From Raphanus sativus (taxonomy: Eukaryota > Streptophyta > Magnoliopsida > Brassicales > Brassicaceae): DNA of 64,000 nucleotides. Of the stretch, positions 36,933 through 47,675 are shown piece after piece. Location: NCBI RefSeq assembly GCF_000801105.2, contig NC_079519.1:28805288-28869287 (forward strand), in the 5' to 3' direction. The notes under the pieces were generated by a model that had not been told where the DNA came from, made no database searches, and saw only the letters and a program-made list of their open reading frames with translations. Position 1 is the first letter of the stretch. Each line of letters begins with the position of its first letter. The position numbers and the translations under genes are program-made.

Positions 36933-38124
36933 TTCCTTGTTACAAAAACACAAATTGTTGTAAAAGAAGTATTTTGACTTTTGAATAGATTTGAAACATT
37001 TAAAAAAAGATAACAGCATTTACCATCTTATCACTAAGTTTAAATTGATCAGTCGAAATAATCAATCCAATAATTTTACGAAATAAAAGATATATTGATT
37101 TTAAGAGAATTTAAGCTATATAATTGTCACCGTAAATAAAAGGTACTACAGCAATACAGTATCAGGTTGTGCAATCAAATTTGACATATCCAAAACATTT
37201 GATATAATCCTATAACTGTCTATTATGGCAGTGCACCATGATACAGACCTATCTTCTCATTTTGTATAATGGATCTTTATTTGCATTTCGACATCATCTT
37301 AGCGCGCATCTGTCAATGAAAATTTGGAAGGCTTTTCCAAAGCGTCAAAATTATTCAATAAGGGTGTTCTATGTCTTATATTTCTACGCCATATATTGCT
37401 AAATAATGTCCTCTCGAAAATTCTTACTATGTATGCTTCTCACCATAAGTTTGGCTACATATTTTAAGTAAAGAAGTGGGGTTAGTGCATCTCATGATAT
37501 ATATTCGAAATTTCACGAACGGTAAATAGTCTTTTTTCAAGGAGTGCTTGAGTTTTTTTTGGAGTAAAATTTCTGTGTATTTCAAGACTGTGTGTAGCCA
37601 ATATTAACCAATACTGCATACAGAACATATTCATCTAGACACCTTGACCAAACTGCATTTTTAATTCGCATGAAAATAAGAGATAATACATCTTCTAATA
37701 TCTGGTCTAGTAAATAGTTTTGAGCATGACGCATGATGGATATCACAGGAGAATCGTGGACTAGTATTTTGGGTATACAACGAATTATCAGCCTGCCATG
37801 GTCTCTGATGGACCTCGGATCCACTCAGAAATTAGGATTAAGGTTTAGGATAACATATAGAACAAGCAATGAACAAATGACTTTTTTAAACACAATTACT
37901 ATAGTTAATTTATTTTGCATATCTTTTTTTTATATACCTTCACAGTTAAGGTCATGTATTGGTGCTTAGACTCTTTTACTCGAGCTTAACACCAGATTAG
38001 TCAGACACTCTTGAACCCATAAATCATAAGTTGAATAGTTTTTCTATTCTTTATTTTATCATTTAATAGTTTTTCGTTGATCAATTTATTTCTGATTTTT
38101 TAGAAAAGGTTGAGCTATATACAA
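36933..38124. other. Intergenic spacer without recognisable genes
   Basis: AT-rich throughout. Nothing was recognised on either strand. Confidence 0.5.
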
Positions 38125-38137
38125 ACATATCAAATCA

Positions 38138-38404
38138 TCGGAATCGTTCTCTGAAGATCCACGCCTGATCAGATTTACTTGCACCATGTTGAAGATCTCT
38201 TGTAATCCTTCCTTCCATAATCGCATAGTTGCCTGTAAACATTCCTTCCATAATCTGCATAGTTGCCTAATAAATCGTGCTCTCTTCGGGACTTGAAACC
38301 TGGATTTGAGAAAATCTGCAATAAATTGCATAGTCTGAGAATCGAACCCCAGACTTAGGTGTAGAAACCTTTAGACCTTAACCATTAGGCTAAGGTTCTT
38401 CCAC
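38138..38404 (-). mobile_element. tRNA-derived SINE, 267 bp, without poly(A) tail
   Basis: On the minus strand an A box (TAGCCTAATGGTT) and a B box (GGGGTTCGATTCTC) stand near the 5' end, as in a tRNA-derived polymerase III promoter. The direct repeat ACATATCAAATCA flanks the element at 38125-38137 and 38405-38417. The body holds a 34-bp tandem duplication (GGCAACTATGC(A)GATTATGG...). No A-run precedes the 3' duplication, which is unusual. The open frame of 81 codons inside it is incidental. Confidence 0.8.
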
Positions 38405-38417
38405 ACATATCAAATCA

Positions 38418-39120
38418 CTTAAGTTGAACATTCTTCATTTCAATTTGTTTTAAAGTTAAACCGAACATGAAGATATGTACACGCGTACCTACAAATATCA
38501 GACTTTAGCTATAACATTTTTTTTTTGAAAAATATAGCTATAACATTTCGTATACCTTTTACCAATATAAAGTATGCCTGGATAAACGATTTATGATGTT
38601 AACATTTTGGCCATCGTAATTACGTCTACGAAACATCTAGTTCATTATGGAAACGAATGTAACAGATTAGTTATCACTTGTGATTCTAATTTGGCGTCTA
38701 TAACATCAAGATCACTTAATAAGACTTACCGTCGTTCTTACATATTTGCTGATTGCAAAATAAATGAGTTTGATGAAGAAAACTCTTTGATGAATGCTCA
38801 AGCAACACGTAAACATCAATGAGGTTCGCTTGACTACATTGCGGGAAAAAAATAGTTGTAAAGCTTAGAATTCAAAAATAAATTGTTAAACAAGAAGAAA
38901 AAATTGAACCATATATTTTTTTTTCAAAAAATAAAATAAAATTGAACCATATATAAGCAAACACCGTAATTATTTTTATTGTCGATAACTAAATATTATT
39001 AAAAACCGCAGAAGCTATAACATATTTTGAATTAGATCTTCTTATGTGAATTTATATAAAATATCCTTTAGCAATATAATATGTGCGTACAAGTACCATA
39101 CAACACCACACATATATATA
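38418..39120. other. Intergenic spacer
   Basis: An open frame of 71 codons at 38607-38822 matches no known family. The remainder is AT-rich. Confidence 0.4.
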
Positions 39121-40150
39121 CTAGGTGTTCTCCTATACCATACGCAGTAGTAATTTTTTTTTGAAATTTAAAACATATTTAAAAATAAAATTATATTAAT
39201 ATTTTCGATTTTATTTTATTTACTAATATTTTAATATAAATTTTACTTTAATTGAATATAAACTAAGATAAAATGAAAAAAATAATAATTATACTTAGAA
39301 TAGATATTATATATTTAACTACAATATTAAATATTTTTATCTATTTATTCTGGATAAAATATATAAAATTAGTTTGTATAAAATTAATAAAAATTGATAT
39401 AAAAGCTGTATAATTATCAAAAAATACAAATGAACATTATTTTTTGAGTCTTTTAATATATAAAATAATTTAATAATATTACGGTTAAATATTGGATTTA
39501 ATTGAACATACAATTAAGATAAATAATGAATTTTGTTTATTTTTTTATTAACTTAAGAATAGATATGTATATATTTAAAGTTATAATCTTAGATATATTT
39601 TTATCTATTTCTTTTGGATAAAATATATTAAATTAATTTGTATAAAATTTATTAAAATTGATATAAAATCTTTATAATTATCAAAAAGTAAAAAATGAAT
39701 AGTATTTTTAGAATCTTTATTTATATAAAAGAAGTTAATAATATTACGATTAAACATTTATATATTTTTAAAAAAATGTAAAACAATTTGAAAATATTTT
39801 TTAGTAATAAAATTATATAATTATAAATAATATTTCGAAATTTTAAAAATATAGTTAAATTATTTGTTGTCATATTTGAATAGATTTATTTTAGTGATGA
39901 TGTATAATTTACTTTCATATTATAAAAATTTACCGAAAATGTAAATAATCATTACATGTAATCATCTTTGTTAGATTTAATCTTAAGTCATGTCACATTT
40001 ATTTGGTAAGATTATTTAGGAGAGGACATGTGTCAAAATCATTTGGCAAATAATTTATCTGGGATAGAACCAAAATAATGATAATTTTAGTCAGTAATGA
40101 TTTTATTACCATTTCTAGTTCATTTACCTGTAAATATGAGAGTTAAGACA
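39121..40150 (-). mobile_element. Probable decayed Helitron on the minus strand with internal duplication
   Basis: CTAGGTGTTCTCC at 39121, complemented, gives a GGAGAACACCTAG end before a T, as seen in many Brassicaceae Helitrons; the expected GC hairpin is degraded. Inside, about 39230-39490 and 39490-39760 are diverged direct copies sharing ATTTTTATCTATTT, GGATAAAATATAT and AAAATTGATATAAAA. The other end near 40150 is uncertain. Confidence 0.4.
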
Positions 40151-40333
40151 AATAATAAATAACTATACGTGGGGTCGAGTACTGTTGTCTTTGTTCCCTT
40201 TGAGTTCTAAATAGTATATGATGCTGATCATCGAATCTTTTTTATTCAAAACTGCACGTTCACGTAAGGCTATTCTTGTTCAAAGATATTTTTATTATTT
40301 TGTTGATTTTAAAGAGACACCGATAATAATATG

Positions 40334-40335
<2 letters not shown>

Positions 40336-40370
<35 letters not shown>
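40336..40370. repeat. (TA)n microsatellite
   Basis: An uninterrupted run of about 17 TA dinucleotides. Confidence 0.95.
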
Positions 40371-40373
<3 letters not shown>

Positions 40374-43340
40374 CAATAAGACCTTCTTACGATTTGTAAT
40401 GAAGTTTATAGTATTTGAAGTGAAAAATTTGTAGTGTTCTTTGAAAAAAAAAAGACAAAAACAATTGTAGTGTTCCTTGTCCAAGCTTCGGCATGTGGGT
40501 ACGAGTTACTCGGCTAGAATTACTCAGTTTTTGGTTGGTATAAAATTATGCTGAAATTAAACTGAAAATTAGGTTCGGTCTGATATTCTTATATTTTGGT
40601 TAATAAAATTTTTACTAAAATTAATCAGAATTTTTGGTTTCGATCAAATTCTGATTAAAACTCATTTTTGGTTAATATTAATTATTTCAATTCAAAATTT
40701 AGCTAATTAGTTTAATTAAATTTGAAATTTTTGTTGGAATTGGTGTATGACATAATTATATATTTTTAGTAGAAAAAAAAACTAATCAATTTCTGAACCA
40801 AAATGATAAATTTTTAAAAATGTATTTAATCGAACTGAACTTACCAAAAGCCAAAAAATTTTGGTTTGGAAAATCTCAAACCCTACCTGAGCTCATACAA
40901 AACCCATCATTTATATATTTAATTATATATTAAAAAATTAATAGAACAAAATTGACTAAATCCATTGAAATGCGCATATAGATATTGATGTGTTTATTTT
41001 AAACATTTTATGTGGATGCAGTTTATTAATTTCAAAAATCTGAGTATGTAAATTTAAAAATTTTAAAAAGTTTTAAATAGCTATATTTTATGAAATGTTA
41101 TATTAAGAAAAATATAATATACACTATTAAGAGAATTGGACACCCGGGAAAATATGTATTTGAAAATTCAATATATTAAAAAATAAATGTTACATCATAG
41201 CACCTAACATGTTTTCACTAATATACTTATAAAAAATGTAAAAACCTTTTCTTTTGGTGTCAATTATTTGAATGCGTTAAATCCAAATCAACCAAAAAAA
41301 TTTCTAAACATCTACCTTGACATGGAGTTTTACTCAACTTGGAACCAATTCATGAAATTAACATGATCAACCTTGAATCTCATATGTATTTAAGATTTCT
41401 CATGAAGATTAGAGAATAGACTTTTTTTGAATCTATGGGTTAGGTAGATTTAAGGTGGTTAATGAAGAGTTAAGGTATTTATTGTTAGATATACTATTTT
41501 TTATGCTTACTAAGTGTTTTTAATGTTATATTAGATTTGATCATTCTCATCTAGACCTTAAGCTATTTTAACCCAGGAAGGTATTTGTTAAAATACTTGA
41601 ATGAAGTATTGCTCTAGCATGAATAACCAAAGGGATTTGATGTTAAAAATTTCTAGATGGTTAGTAGACTTGAGCATAATGCATGCTTGAATGAATTAGG
41701 CCAACGAGAGTTGATGTTTAGCTCATGATTGCATAGTGATTATTGTCACATGAGTGGATTTATATATTTGAATGCGTTTTAGACTTATAGAGACTTGTGA
41801 TTGGTTAAAGTTGACACCTTGACTTGAAAATTTGCTTTAGATCAATTACATTTGATTGAAAGTTTAGTTCTTACACTTATTTCTTTATTGGATTTGAGAT
41901 CACCTTGTCTATATTTCTAAGATCTACATTCATCTATTTTCTTATTTGCTTAGATAAAGAGAGTTTGTGTATTTTTGGTGTTATAGATCTCTAGTTTTCG
42001 GTAGATTCGATCCTGAAATACTATACGAACTACACTAATCAAAAATAATTTTATATCAAAGTATGTAACTATTGTGTGTTTATAATTGAAATTAATGTAA
42101 TCCTTTGAAAAGTAGAAAAGATAATGAGAAAGGAAAAGTAGTCATTTATAAAATCCTTAATTGCTCTTCTCATCAAACCCAAGGTTCTCTCCCTGTAATT
42201 ATGGAGTTCATTAGCAATCACATTTAAAATAATATTTAAAAGTTACACGATAAGATTCGAATTGAAATCGTATAATTGAAAATGAAAAGGTACAATCCCT
42301 CAAAATAATTTATTACTTCGAACAAAATATCGACTTCATATTCTAAATAATCTTCCATTTCAAAATTTTCATAAGCAAATATCATCAAGAATATTTAAAA
42401 TAGTAAAGTACAAACGTAAACATTCGCGGGAGATTGATCTATATATCATATCTTCTTCTTTTTTTGTCAGCTATATATCATATCTTCAGATTATGGTTTT
42501 GTTGTAATCACAAAGACATGGTCGACTCTAAATTTTTAGAAATTATAAGTAATTTAGTATATCAAATTTAAAAATTCTGGAAATCCAAAAGTAATAGTTC
42601 ATTTGGTTATTCTAGGACAAAAATCTAAGACACTTACCGAAAATTATTTAGAAACATACATTTTTTTAAAGCAAAAAAATTGAGATGGTCACTGAATTTT
42701 TTGTTCCAGTTTTGAAGCTTTGATTTGGCTATACAGTAGATTAATCTCTTCTTATTCAACTCAGTATTTACTTTCTTTGAAAGGATAGAGCTTAACATGG
42801 AAACTATGGTTGTACCAAACACAAGTTGGACTAATCAATACATATTCAAAATATATACAACCAACTAAAGATCCTCAAGGTCAGGCTTCTCTCACGTAAT
42901 TATGAGGTTCACAAGGATGCAACGCCAGCAAATAACTACGATACTTACAACCCTTCTTGCATGAAGATAATAATAATAATAGATATCTTTATTACCAGTT
43001 TACCACAATATGCTATTTTCTTGTGAAAAACAAGAGGCAATCTGAGACAACTAATGTGTATGATGACACAAATACATGAATGTAAATTATTTTAATTAAT
43101 AAAGTTTATATTCATGTATCGTTTTCGTAGAACTTTTAGATTATTCAAACTTTAAAATATGGGAATCCATATTCCACACTCTACTGTTTTAAAGAGAAAA
43201 TATCTAATTTTATAGTTTTAGCTTTTTATGAACAGGACAAAAGCAGCTTACGTTAAAGATATGAACCGGACAATAAAGCTTTCCCACCAAAAAACCTTAG
43301 CTCCAATCAAATGAGTTATTGGATATGATTGAGTTATTAA
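40371..43340. other. Long AT-rich intergenic region before the PMEI10-like gene
   Basis: About 3 kb with no recognisable gene on either strand. The part 41400-42040 is less AT-rich and ends in a GGTAGATTCGATCCTG-like stretch resembling old retroelement leaders, but no LTR or coding remnant could be shown. Confidence 0.45.
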
Positions 43341-43391
43341 TATACTCAACTAATTTTCTTTAGCTCAAGTTATTTATATTGCATTATAATA

Positions 43392-43404
43392 TTATATATA
43401 TATA
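43392..43404 (+). promoter_or_regulatory. Probable TATA box of the PMEI10-like gene
   Basis: ATATATATATA lies about 55-70 bp before the start codon at 43460. The in-frame ATG at 43379 is upstream of it and therefore not a plausible start. Confidence 0.5.
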
Positions 43405-43459
43405 CACACACATGTACATCAGTTTCACCTCGGGCCATTCCTCTTTCAGAACCAAAAAG

Positions 43460-44074
43460 ATGAAAACCTTATCTCATATCCAAATCATATTTCTCCCCAT
43501 TGCTCTTCTTCTCTTCATCGCTTCCTCATCAACTCCATCAACATATCCAAACCAAACCAACTTAGATTACATCAAAACATCATGCAACCTCACACACTAC
43601 AAAACCCTTTGCTACACCTCTCTATCTCCTTACGCCTTAACAATCGATTCAAACCCTCAAAGACTCGCCGTCACCGCCCTCAATCTTACCCTCTCCTCAG
43701 CTAAATCTGCAGCTAAGTTCATCAAGAACATTCCTCAGGGCAGAAGCGGTCTAACACGTTTCGAAGCGGGAGCGGTTGCTGATTGCGTGGAGGAGATTGG
43801 AGACTCGGTGAGTGAGCTCCAAGATTCAGTAAGAGAGTTGGATTCTATCAACTACGAGGATAGTTCGAAATTTGAGATGGTTATGTCGGATGTTAAGACA
43901 TGGGTTAGTGCTGCTCTCACTGATGATGACACATGTATGGATGGTTTCGGCCAAGATGGTCGAGCCAAAGCGGTCGTGAAAGATTTGGTTCGGCGACATG
44001 TTGTAAAGGTTGGTCGGATGACTAGCAACGCGCTTGCTATCATTAATATGTACGCGTCCACACATGAGAAATGA
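43460..44074 (+). CDS. PMEI10: Pectin methylesterase inhibitor, PMEI10-like (At1g62760 position), intronless
   Basis: One exon encodes 204 residues. A signal peptide covers about 1-25 (IIFLPIALLLFIAS core), for secretion to the apoplast. There the protein would inhibit pectin methylesterase and keep pectin methylated. The four family Cys are at 42, 51, 109 and 159, with the conserved WVSAALTDDDTCMDGF block. The start at 43460 is chosen because the longer frame from 43379 begins at the TATA box and would hide the signal peptide. Its place between the PMEI9-like gene and SCO1 matches At1g62760. As I remember it, the Arabidopsis protein has a long Ser/Pro-rich segment before the inhibitor domain; here only STPSTYP remains. 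It shares clear similarity with the paralog at 18495, so the two are old tandem duplicates now 24 kb apart because of insertions. Confidence 0.88.
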   Translation: MKTLSHIQIIFLPIALLLFIASSSTPSTYPNQTNLDYIKTSCNLTHYKTLCYTSLSPYALTIDSNPQRLAVTALNLTLSSAKSAAKFIKNIPQGRSGLTRFEAGAVADCVEEIGDSVSELQDSVRELDSINYEDSSKFEMVMSDVKTWVSAALTDDDTCMDGFGQDGRAKAVVKDLVRRHVVKVGRMTSNALAIINMYASTHEK

Positions 44075-44439
44075 TCATAAATGTTCATATTGTCATACAC
44101 AAAATTATTTTGTAACTTTTATTGGCAAAATTGCTCATGTTCCATGTTTATAACTTCATATGTATACTATGTACCCTGTTATAGGTATTGTGGATTTCAT
44201 GTATACATTTTAATAGTTTTATAATGTCACCGCAAGAACATTATGGAAATTTTTATTGTCCCGCTACGTATGTATTACGTAGCGATTTAAGCACGAGATG
44301 TAAGTTTAATGTGTCTTAGTAATTGTGGAAAATTACAATAAAATGAATTTAGATTGAAAAAATTAGCATAATCTAATTGCAGTAACAAATTAAAGTTGTA
44401 AAGTCCGGACGAGTACAATGGGAAAACGACCAATTTTCC
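44075..44439. other. 3' flank of the PMEI10-like gene
   Basis: Contains the 3' UTR and possible polyadenylation region (TTTTGTAACTTTTATTGG near 44110). No other feature is seen. Confidence 0.4.
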
Positions 44440-44698
44440 CAGGAACTTGTTCATTTCTTGGTTATCCTACACAAATGTTTAGATCAAGCTAAAACACCAT
44501 AAACTAATATAAATTTAAAACTCACGCATAAATTCTTAAACAGATCAATGTGGCAAAATAAATCAAAATTAATTTCGATTTTGTAGTAACTGATCACATT
44601 TTAATAGTTTATATGTGAGATTTAAAATTTTGTATTAGTTCATGTTTTTACGTTGATCCAAACGTTTGCATACAAAAACCAAAGAAGGAACAAATTTA
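44440..44698. mobile_element. Small inverted-repeat element (MITE)
   Basis: The left part (AGGAACTTGTTCATTTCTTGG, then CACAAATGTTTAGATCAAGC) and the right part, complemented (TTGTTCCTTCTTTGGTTTTTG, then CAAACGTTTGGATCAACG), pair as inverted repeats with AT-rich sequence between. A related single arm is at about 50305-50390. Confidence 0.65.
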
Positions 44699-45018
44699 TG
44701 AAGAAACTAGTGGTATTCCGGCGCTACGCGCCGGGTGTGTATATTTTATTTTTAATAAATTTTAAATCAATTATATGGTTTTATTAAATAAAATATTTCC
44801 AAATATATGAATATTCAATTATGCCGAAAGAGAATGATAATTTATCTATTCTATTTGATAGTAGTTCTAATCGAAGTGTATCAATTTGTTTTGTTTTGAT
44901 GTTGCTTATAAAAAAAAGGAAATATTATAAATTGTTTTCACTGACAATTCAATAAAATAGAATAAATAGTTGATAGTCGTGAGAAAGTTAATATAGTTGA
45001 ACATTAACATAAATGTAT

Positions 45019-45345
45019 TGATTGTGGAAGCCTCTTAGTCCAGTGGTTTGAGTAAGGGATCAATTGCTTCTACACCTAGAGGTCTGGAGTTCAAACCCCA
45101 GAAAATACCAAATTATGCAGATTATGTAGAAACAAGTTACAGGAGAAACAAGTTACACGAGGTCTTCAGCTTGGTGCATGGTGTACCATCGAACATGGAT
45201 CTCATAGGACGGTTCAGAGTGGTGCATTCAGGCGTGTATTCTCACAGGATGGTAGAATTGTCGGCTGTAGAATCGTCTTTATAATATTCTCATCGTTGTA
45301 ATATCATAATTAATCGATAATAATCGATTCAAACGTTAAAAAAAA
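45019..45345 (+). mobile_element. tRNA-derived SINE nested in Helitron 3
   Basis: A box TTAGTCCAGTGGTTTGA and B box GGAGTTCAAACCCC lie in the first 90 bases, and the element ends in an A-run. The 13-bp duplication AACATAAATGTAT flanks it at 45006-45018 and 45346-45358. It is therefore a clear SINE insertion, later than the Helitron. The 78-codon frame within it is not a gene. Confidence 0.92.
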
Positions 45346-45486
45346 AACATAAATGTATCAACCGACTTCGATATAACCACAACTTAGTTTCAGACAAAGT
45401 TGACATTTATTACACAAACTTGTTCTCTTTTATTCCTGATAGAAGAAGCAAATCACAAATGGATGTGCTTATAAAGCAGAAATTGT

Positions 45487-46238
45487 TCAAGCTTTTGCAG
45501 TGAAAGCTCCAGCTTCAGTCAACATAAACCAACTTACTGTCTTTGTGCAGTTTGGTTACCGCTACAAAACAATGAAAATCACAAAGATTTTGGTTTAGAG
45601 GAAACGCAAAAGAAAAATCTTTTAAAAATTTGAAACAGAGTTTGGATCCCTCTGGTGAGTCTGAATCAGTGTGTTATACTCGTCGAGTGTTATGGTCCCA
45701 GAAACATATACTTGAATTAAAAAAATCTTTAAAAGAAACATAGAACATTTTGAATGTGAGCAGAACCTATACAAAATATCAAACAGAAAACCTAAACTCG
45801 AATCTCCAGAGAAAGCAAAGAAACATTCTAGAGTTGTTTCATGAACAAAACCTATACATGTAGGGGCGATAGAAAATTCCGAAATTTTCTTTGTCCGCAG
45901 AGTCAGAGAACAAATCAGAACTTGCTCTTTAAATAAACAAACAAAAACAGAGAAATTTTCAAGTATGTGTGGTCAACAACAGGACTACACTTGGTACAAA
46001 AAAATAACTAACCTCAAATTTCAAATACACAAGCAAGAGAGCAAGTAGAACAAAACATACACTAAAGATAAAAAAAAAACAAGACTCAGTCACGTCACAG
46101 AAGGCACAAATTAGATGAATATGTGATGAAGATTAGGGAATATTACTCTCTTTGTCGAGTACAATCCCAAGGAACTTAGCATCCAAGTGCTGCAAAAGGT
46201 CTTTCACTCTCACACAGTATGGGCAAAACGACTGCTGC
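45487..46238 (-). pseudogene. Glutaredoxin (GRXC2-type CPYC) gene fragment
   Basis: On the minus strand, after TTGCAG at about 46233, the frame reads SFCPYCVRVKDLLQHLDAKF and GIVLDKESN, covering the CPYC active site and following helix of a class I glutaredoxin. Some 600 bp on (45562-45487), TKLHKDSKLV and, one frame off, LTEAGAFTAKA then a stop match the C-terminus of the same protein (usually HKDGKLVPLLTEAGAIA). The exon with the glutathione-binding TVP motif was not found and a frameshift is present, so it is a non-functional captured copy with at least one intron retained. Confidence 0.8.
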
Positions 46239-46967
46239 AATTCCACAAACCGATCAGATCACACAAATAGTCTATTGTCTGCACTAAAATCTGTTTTATA
46301 AGCCTTGCAAGTGCTTCTAAGTTTGATCGTACTAATGAAGGGTACATGACTACGGGACTTATAAAACCTTGACATGTGGTTGTTTATTCTGAAAAATATT
46401 TGCATTTATAAAAGAAACAACAACAACCAACGATCATCTATCATAGAAGTTTATGGAACAACAGAAACAACTTTGTTAGTCTATTGGTGTCTGGTTGAGT
46501 TAAATGGTCAAAATATAAGAATAAAAATTGTTGAGTACCTTTCTGTCAGTACCAGCTCTTGCCACGAAACTGCTTTGCCCATGAGAATTATTAGCAGAGT
46601 TGAGCACCAAAAACTGTAATTTTTCATTCCAGGCAGACAAATTAGGAGTCTCATTTCAATATCAAGCCACAATTATATAGATGTCTGCTCTAGAAGAGTT
46701 TGACCAAAAATTGGAAGAAGATCATAGATGTGGCACCGTAACAATGTAACTCAGTCATATTTTATTCATTTTCTATTGCTTAGCTTTTTGATGTAAGAAA
46801 TGATCCAGAGTAGTAAAAATGGTGTTTTCACACAAAAATCTGTAAAAAGAGTTGATCATCTTAACAAAGAACTTACAGATTATGGAACTAAGAATCGTTG
46901 AGAACAGATGTAAGTTGTGAACATATAGATTAGGATTGTGGAGATTTTACAAGTGTTAACATGTGAC

Positions 46968-47520
46968 TTCTCACCGTCGCCACCGAGTCGACTCACTAGC
47001 CTCTCTAAGCCCTCTCAAAATCCCAACCATACACTCGACAGCTCCCGAGTCAAGTAAAGCAGGTCGATTCACCGGACACGAAGCCATGTTACATAGAATC
47101 AATCAGCAGAACCCTATTCATCGCCTGTCCTAACCTCGCCATGTTCAGAAGAACCTGAACGGCTCCGAGCTTCACGAGCTTCCCTCGGTTGCTCTGCACG
47201 AGAGAGATAATACAGAGCAAGCATCGAGTCATGCCGAGTCAACTCAGTCCCGACTCGGATCAGATGAAACAACGGCTCCAGCGCTCCAAGAACACCGATC
47301 GCCGTCTTGTTCTCGCCCTCGAGAGCCAAACTGAAAATCACTCTCGCATTTGAGAACGTCGATCAACGGTGGAACAATTTCCTGACCGTTTGTTGGATTT
47401 CACCAAAGAGAGATTCACAAGAACCGCAGTTGCATTCACTTGAACCGGTCGCGTATCTCGAAACAATAAGCAACCTAGCTTCTTCGATCTCCGAGATTCG
47501 ATTGCTCTTTAGTTTCAAAT
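46968..47520 (-). pseudogene. Plant U-box E3 ligase (PUB38/40-type) ARM-repeat fragment
   Basis: On the minus strand VSRYAT, then [88 protein letters not shown] and CNMASCPVNRPALLDSGAVE follow each other in changing frames. Together they form several ARM repeats as found at the C-terminus of plant U-box proteins. At least four frameshifts break it and the U-box is absent. It lies in the same orientation as the glutaredoxin piece inside Helitron 3. Confidence 0.82.
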
Positions 47521-47675
47521 CGCGTGTACTCCACATAACGGACCTAGGCGCCAAGAGTGAACAAAACCCGTGAGACACACCAACCAACGTGATTTCGACA
47601 CGTGTCGCGAAATGCCCACCCTTTCAAAAACGACGTGGCTGCGGTAGATCCCAGTCTGTTTTATATATATAGATA

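Larger units (their letters stand above)
44707..47673 (-). mobile_element. Helitron 3 with captured gene fragments, about 3.0 kb
   Basis: On the minus strand it starts TCTATATATATAAAACAGAC after an A and ends CCACTAG before a T. A 7-bp stem, CCGGCGC-loop-GCGCCGG (44718-44734), lies seven bases before the final CTAG. Between the ends, all on the minus strand, are a broken U-box/ARM-repeat gene piece and a broken glutaredoxin piece. A SINE with its own target duplication is nested at 45019-45345. No Rep/helicase is present. The 5' end is abutted by another transposon at 47676. Confidence 0.78.

Noticed and set aside
38086..38331. 81-codon minus-strand frame as a gene
   Set aside because: It overlaps a SINE and a tandem duplication.
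38340..38404. tRNA gene (also at 45028-45110, 31980-32060 and 63830-63890)
   Set aside because: Promoter boxes are present, but acceptor and anticodon stems do not form and two loci have retroposon target duplications; these are SINEs or SINE-like.
41130..42040. Remnant of a Gypsy retrotransposon
   Set aside because: Composition and a GATTCGATCCTG-like motif were suggestive, but no LTR pair, coding remnant or target duplication could be found.
43379..43459. Longer N-terminus for the PMEI10-like protein
   Set aside because: The upstream ATG is at the TATA box and would place 27 residues before the signal peptide.
45048..45284. 78-codon frame as a gene
   Set aside because: It is entirely within a SINE defined by A/B boxes, A-tail and target duplication.
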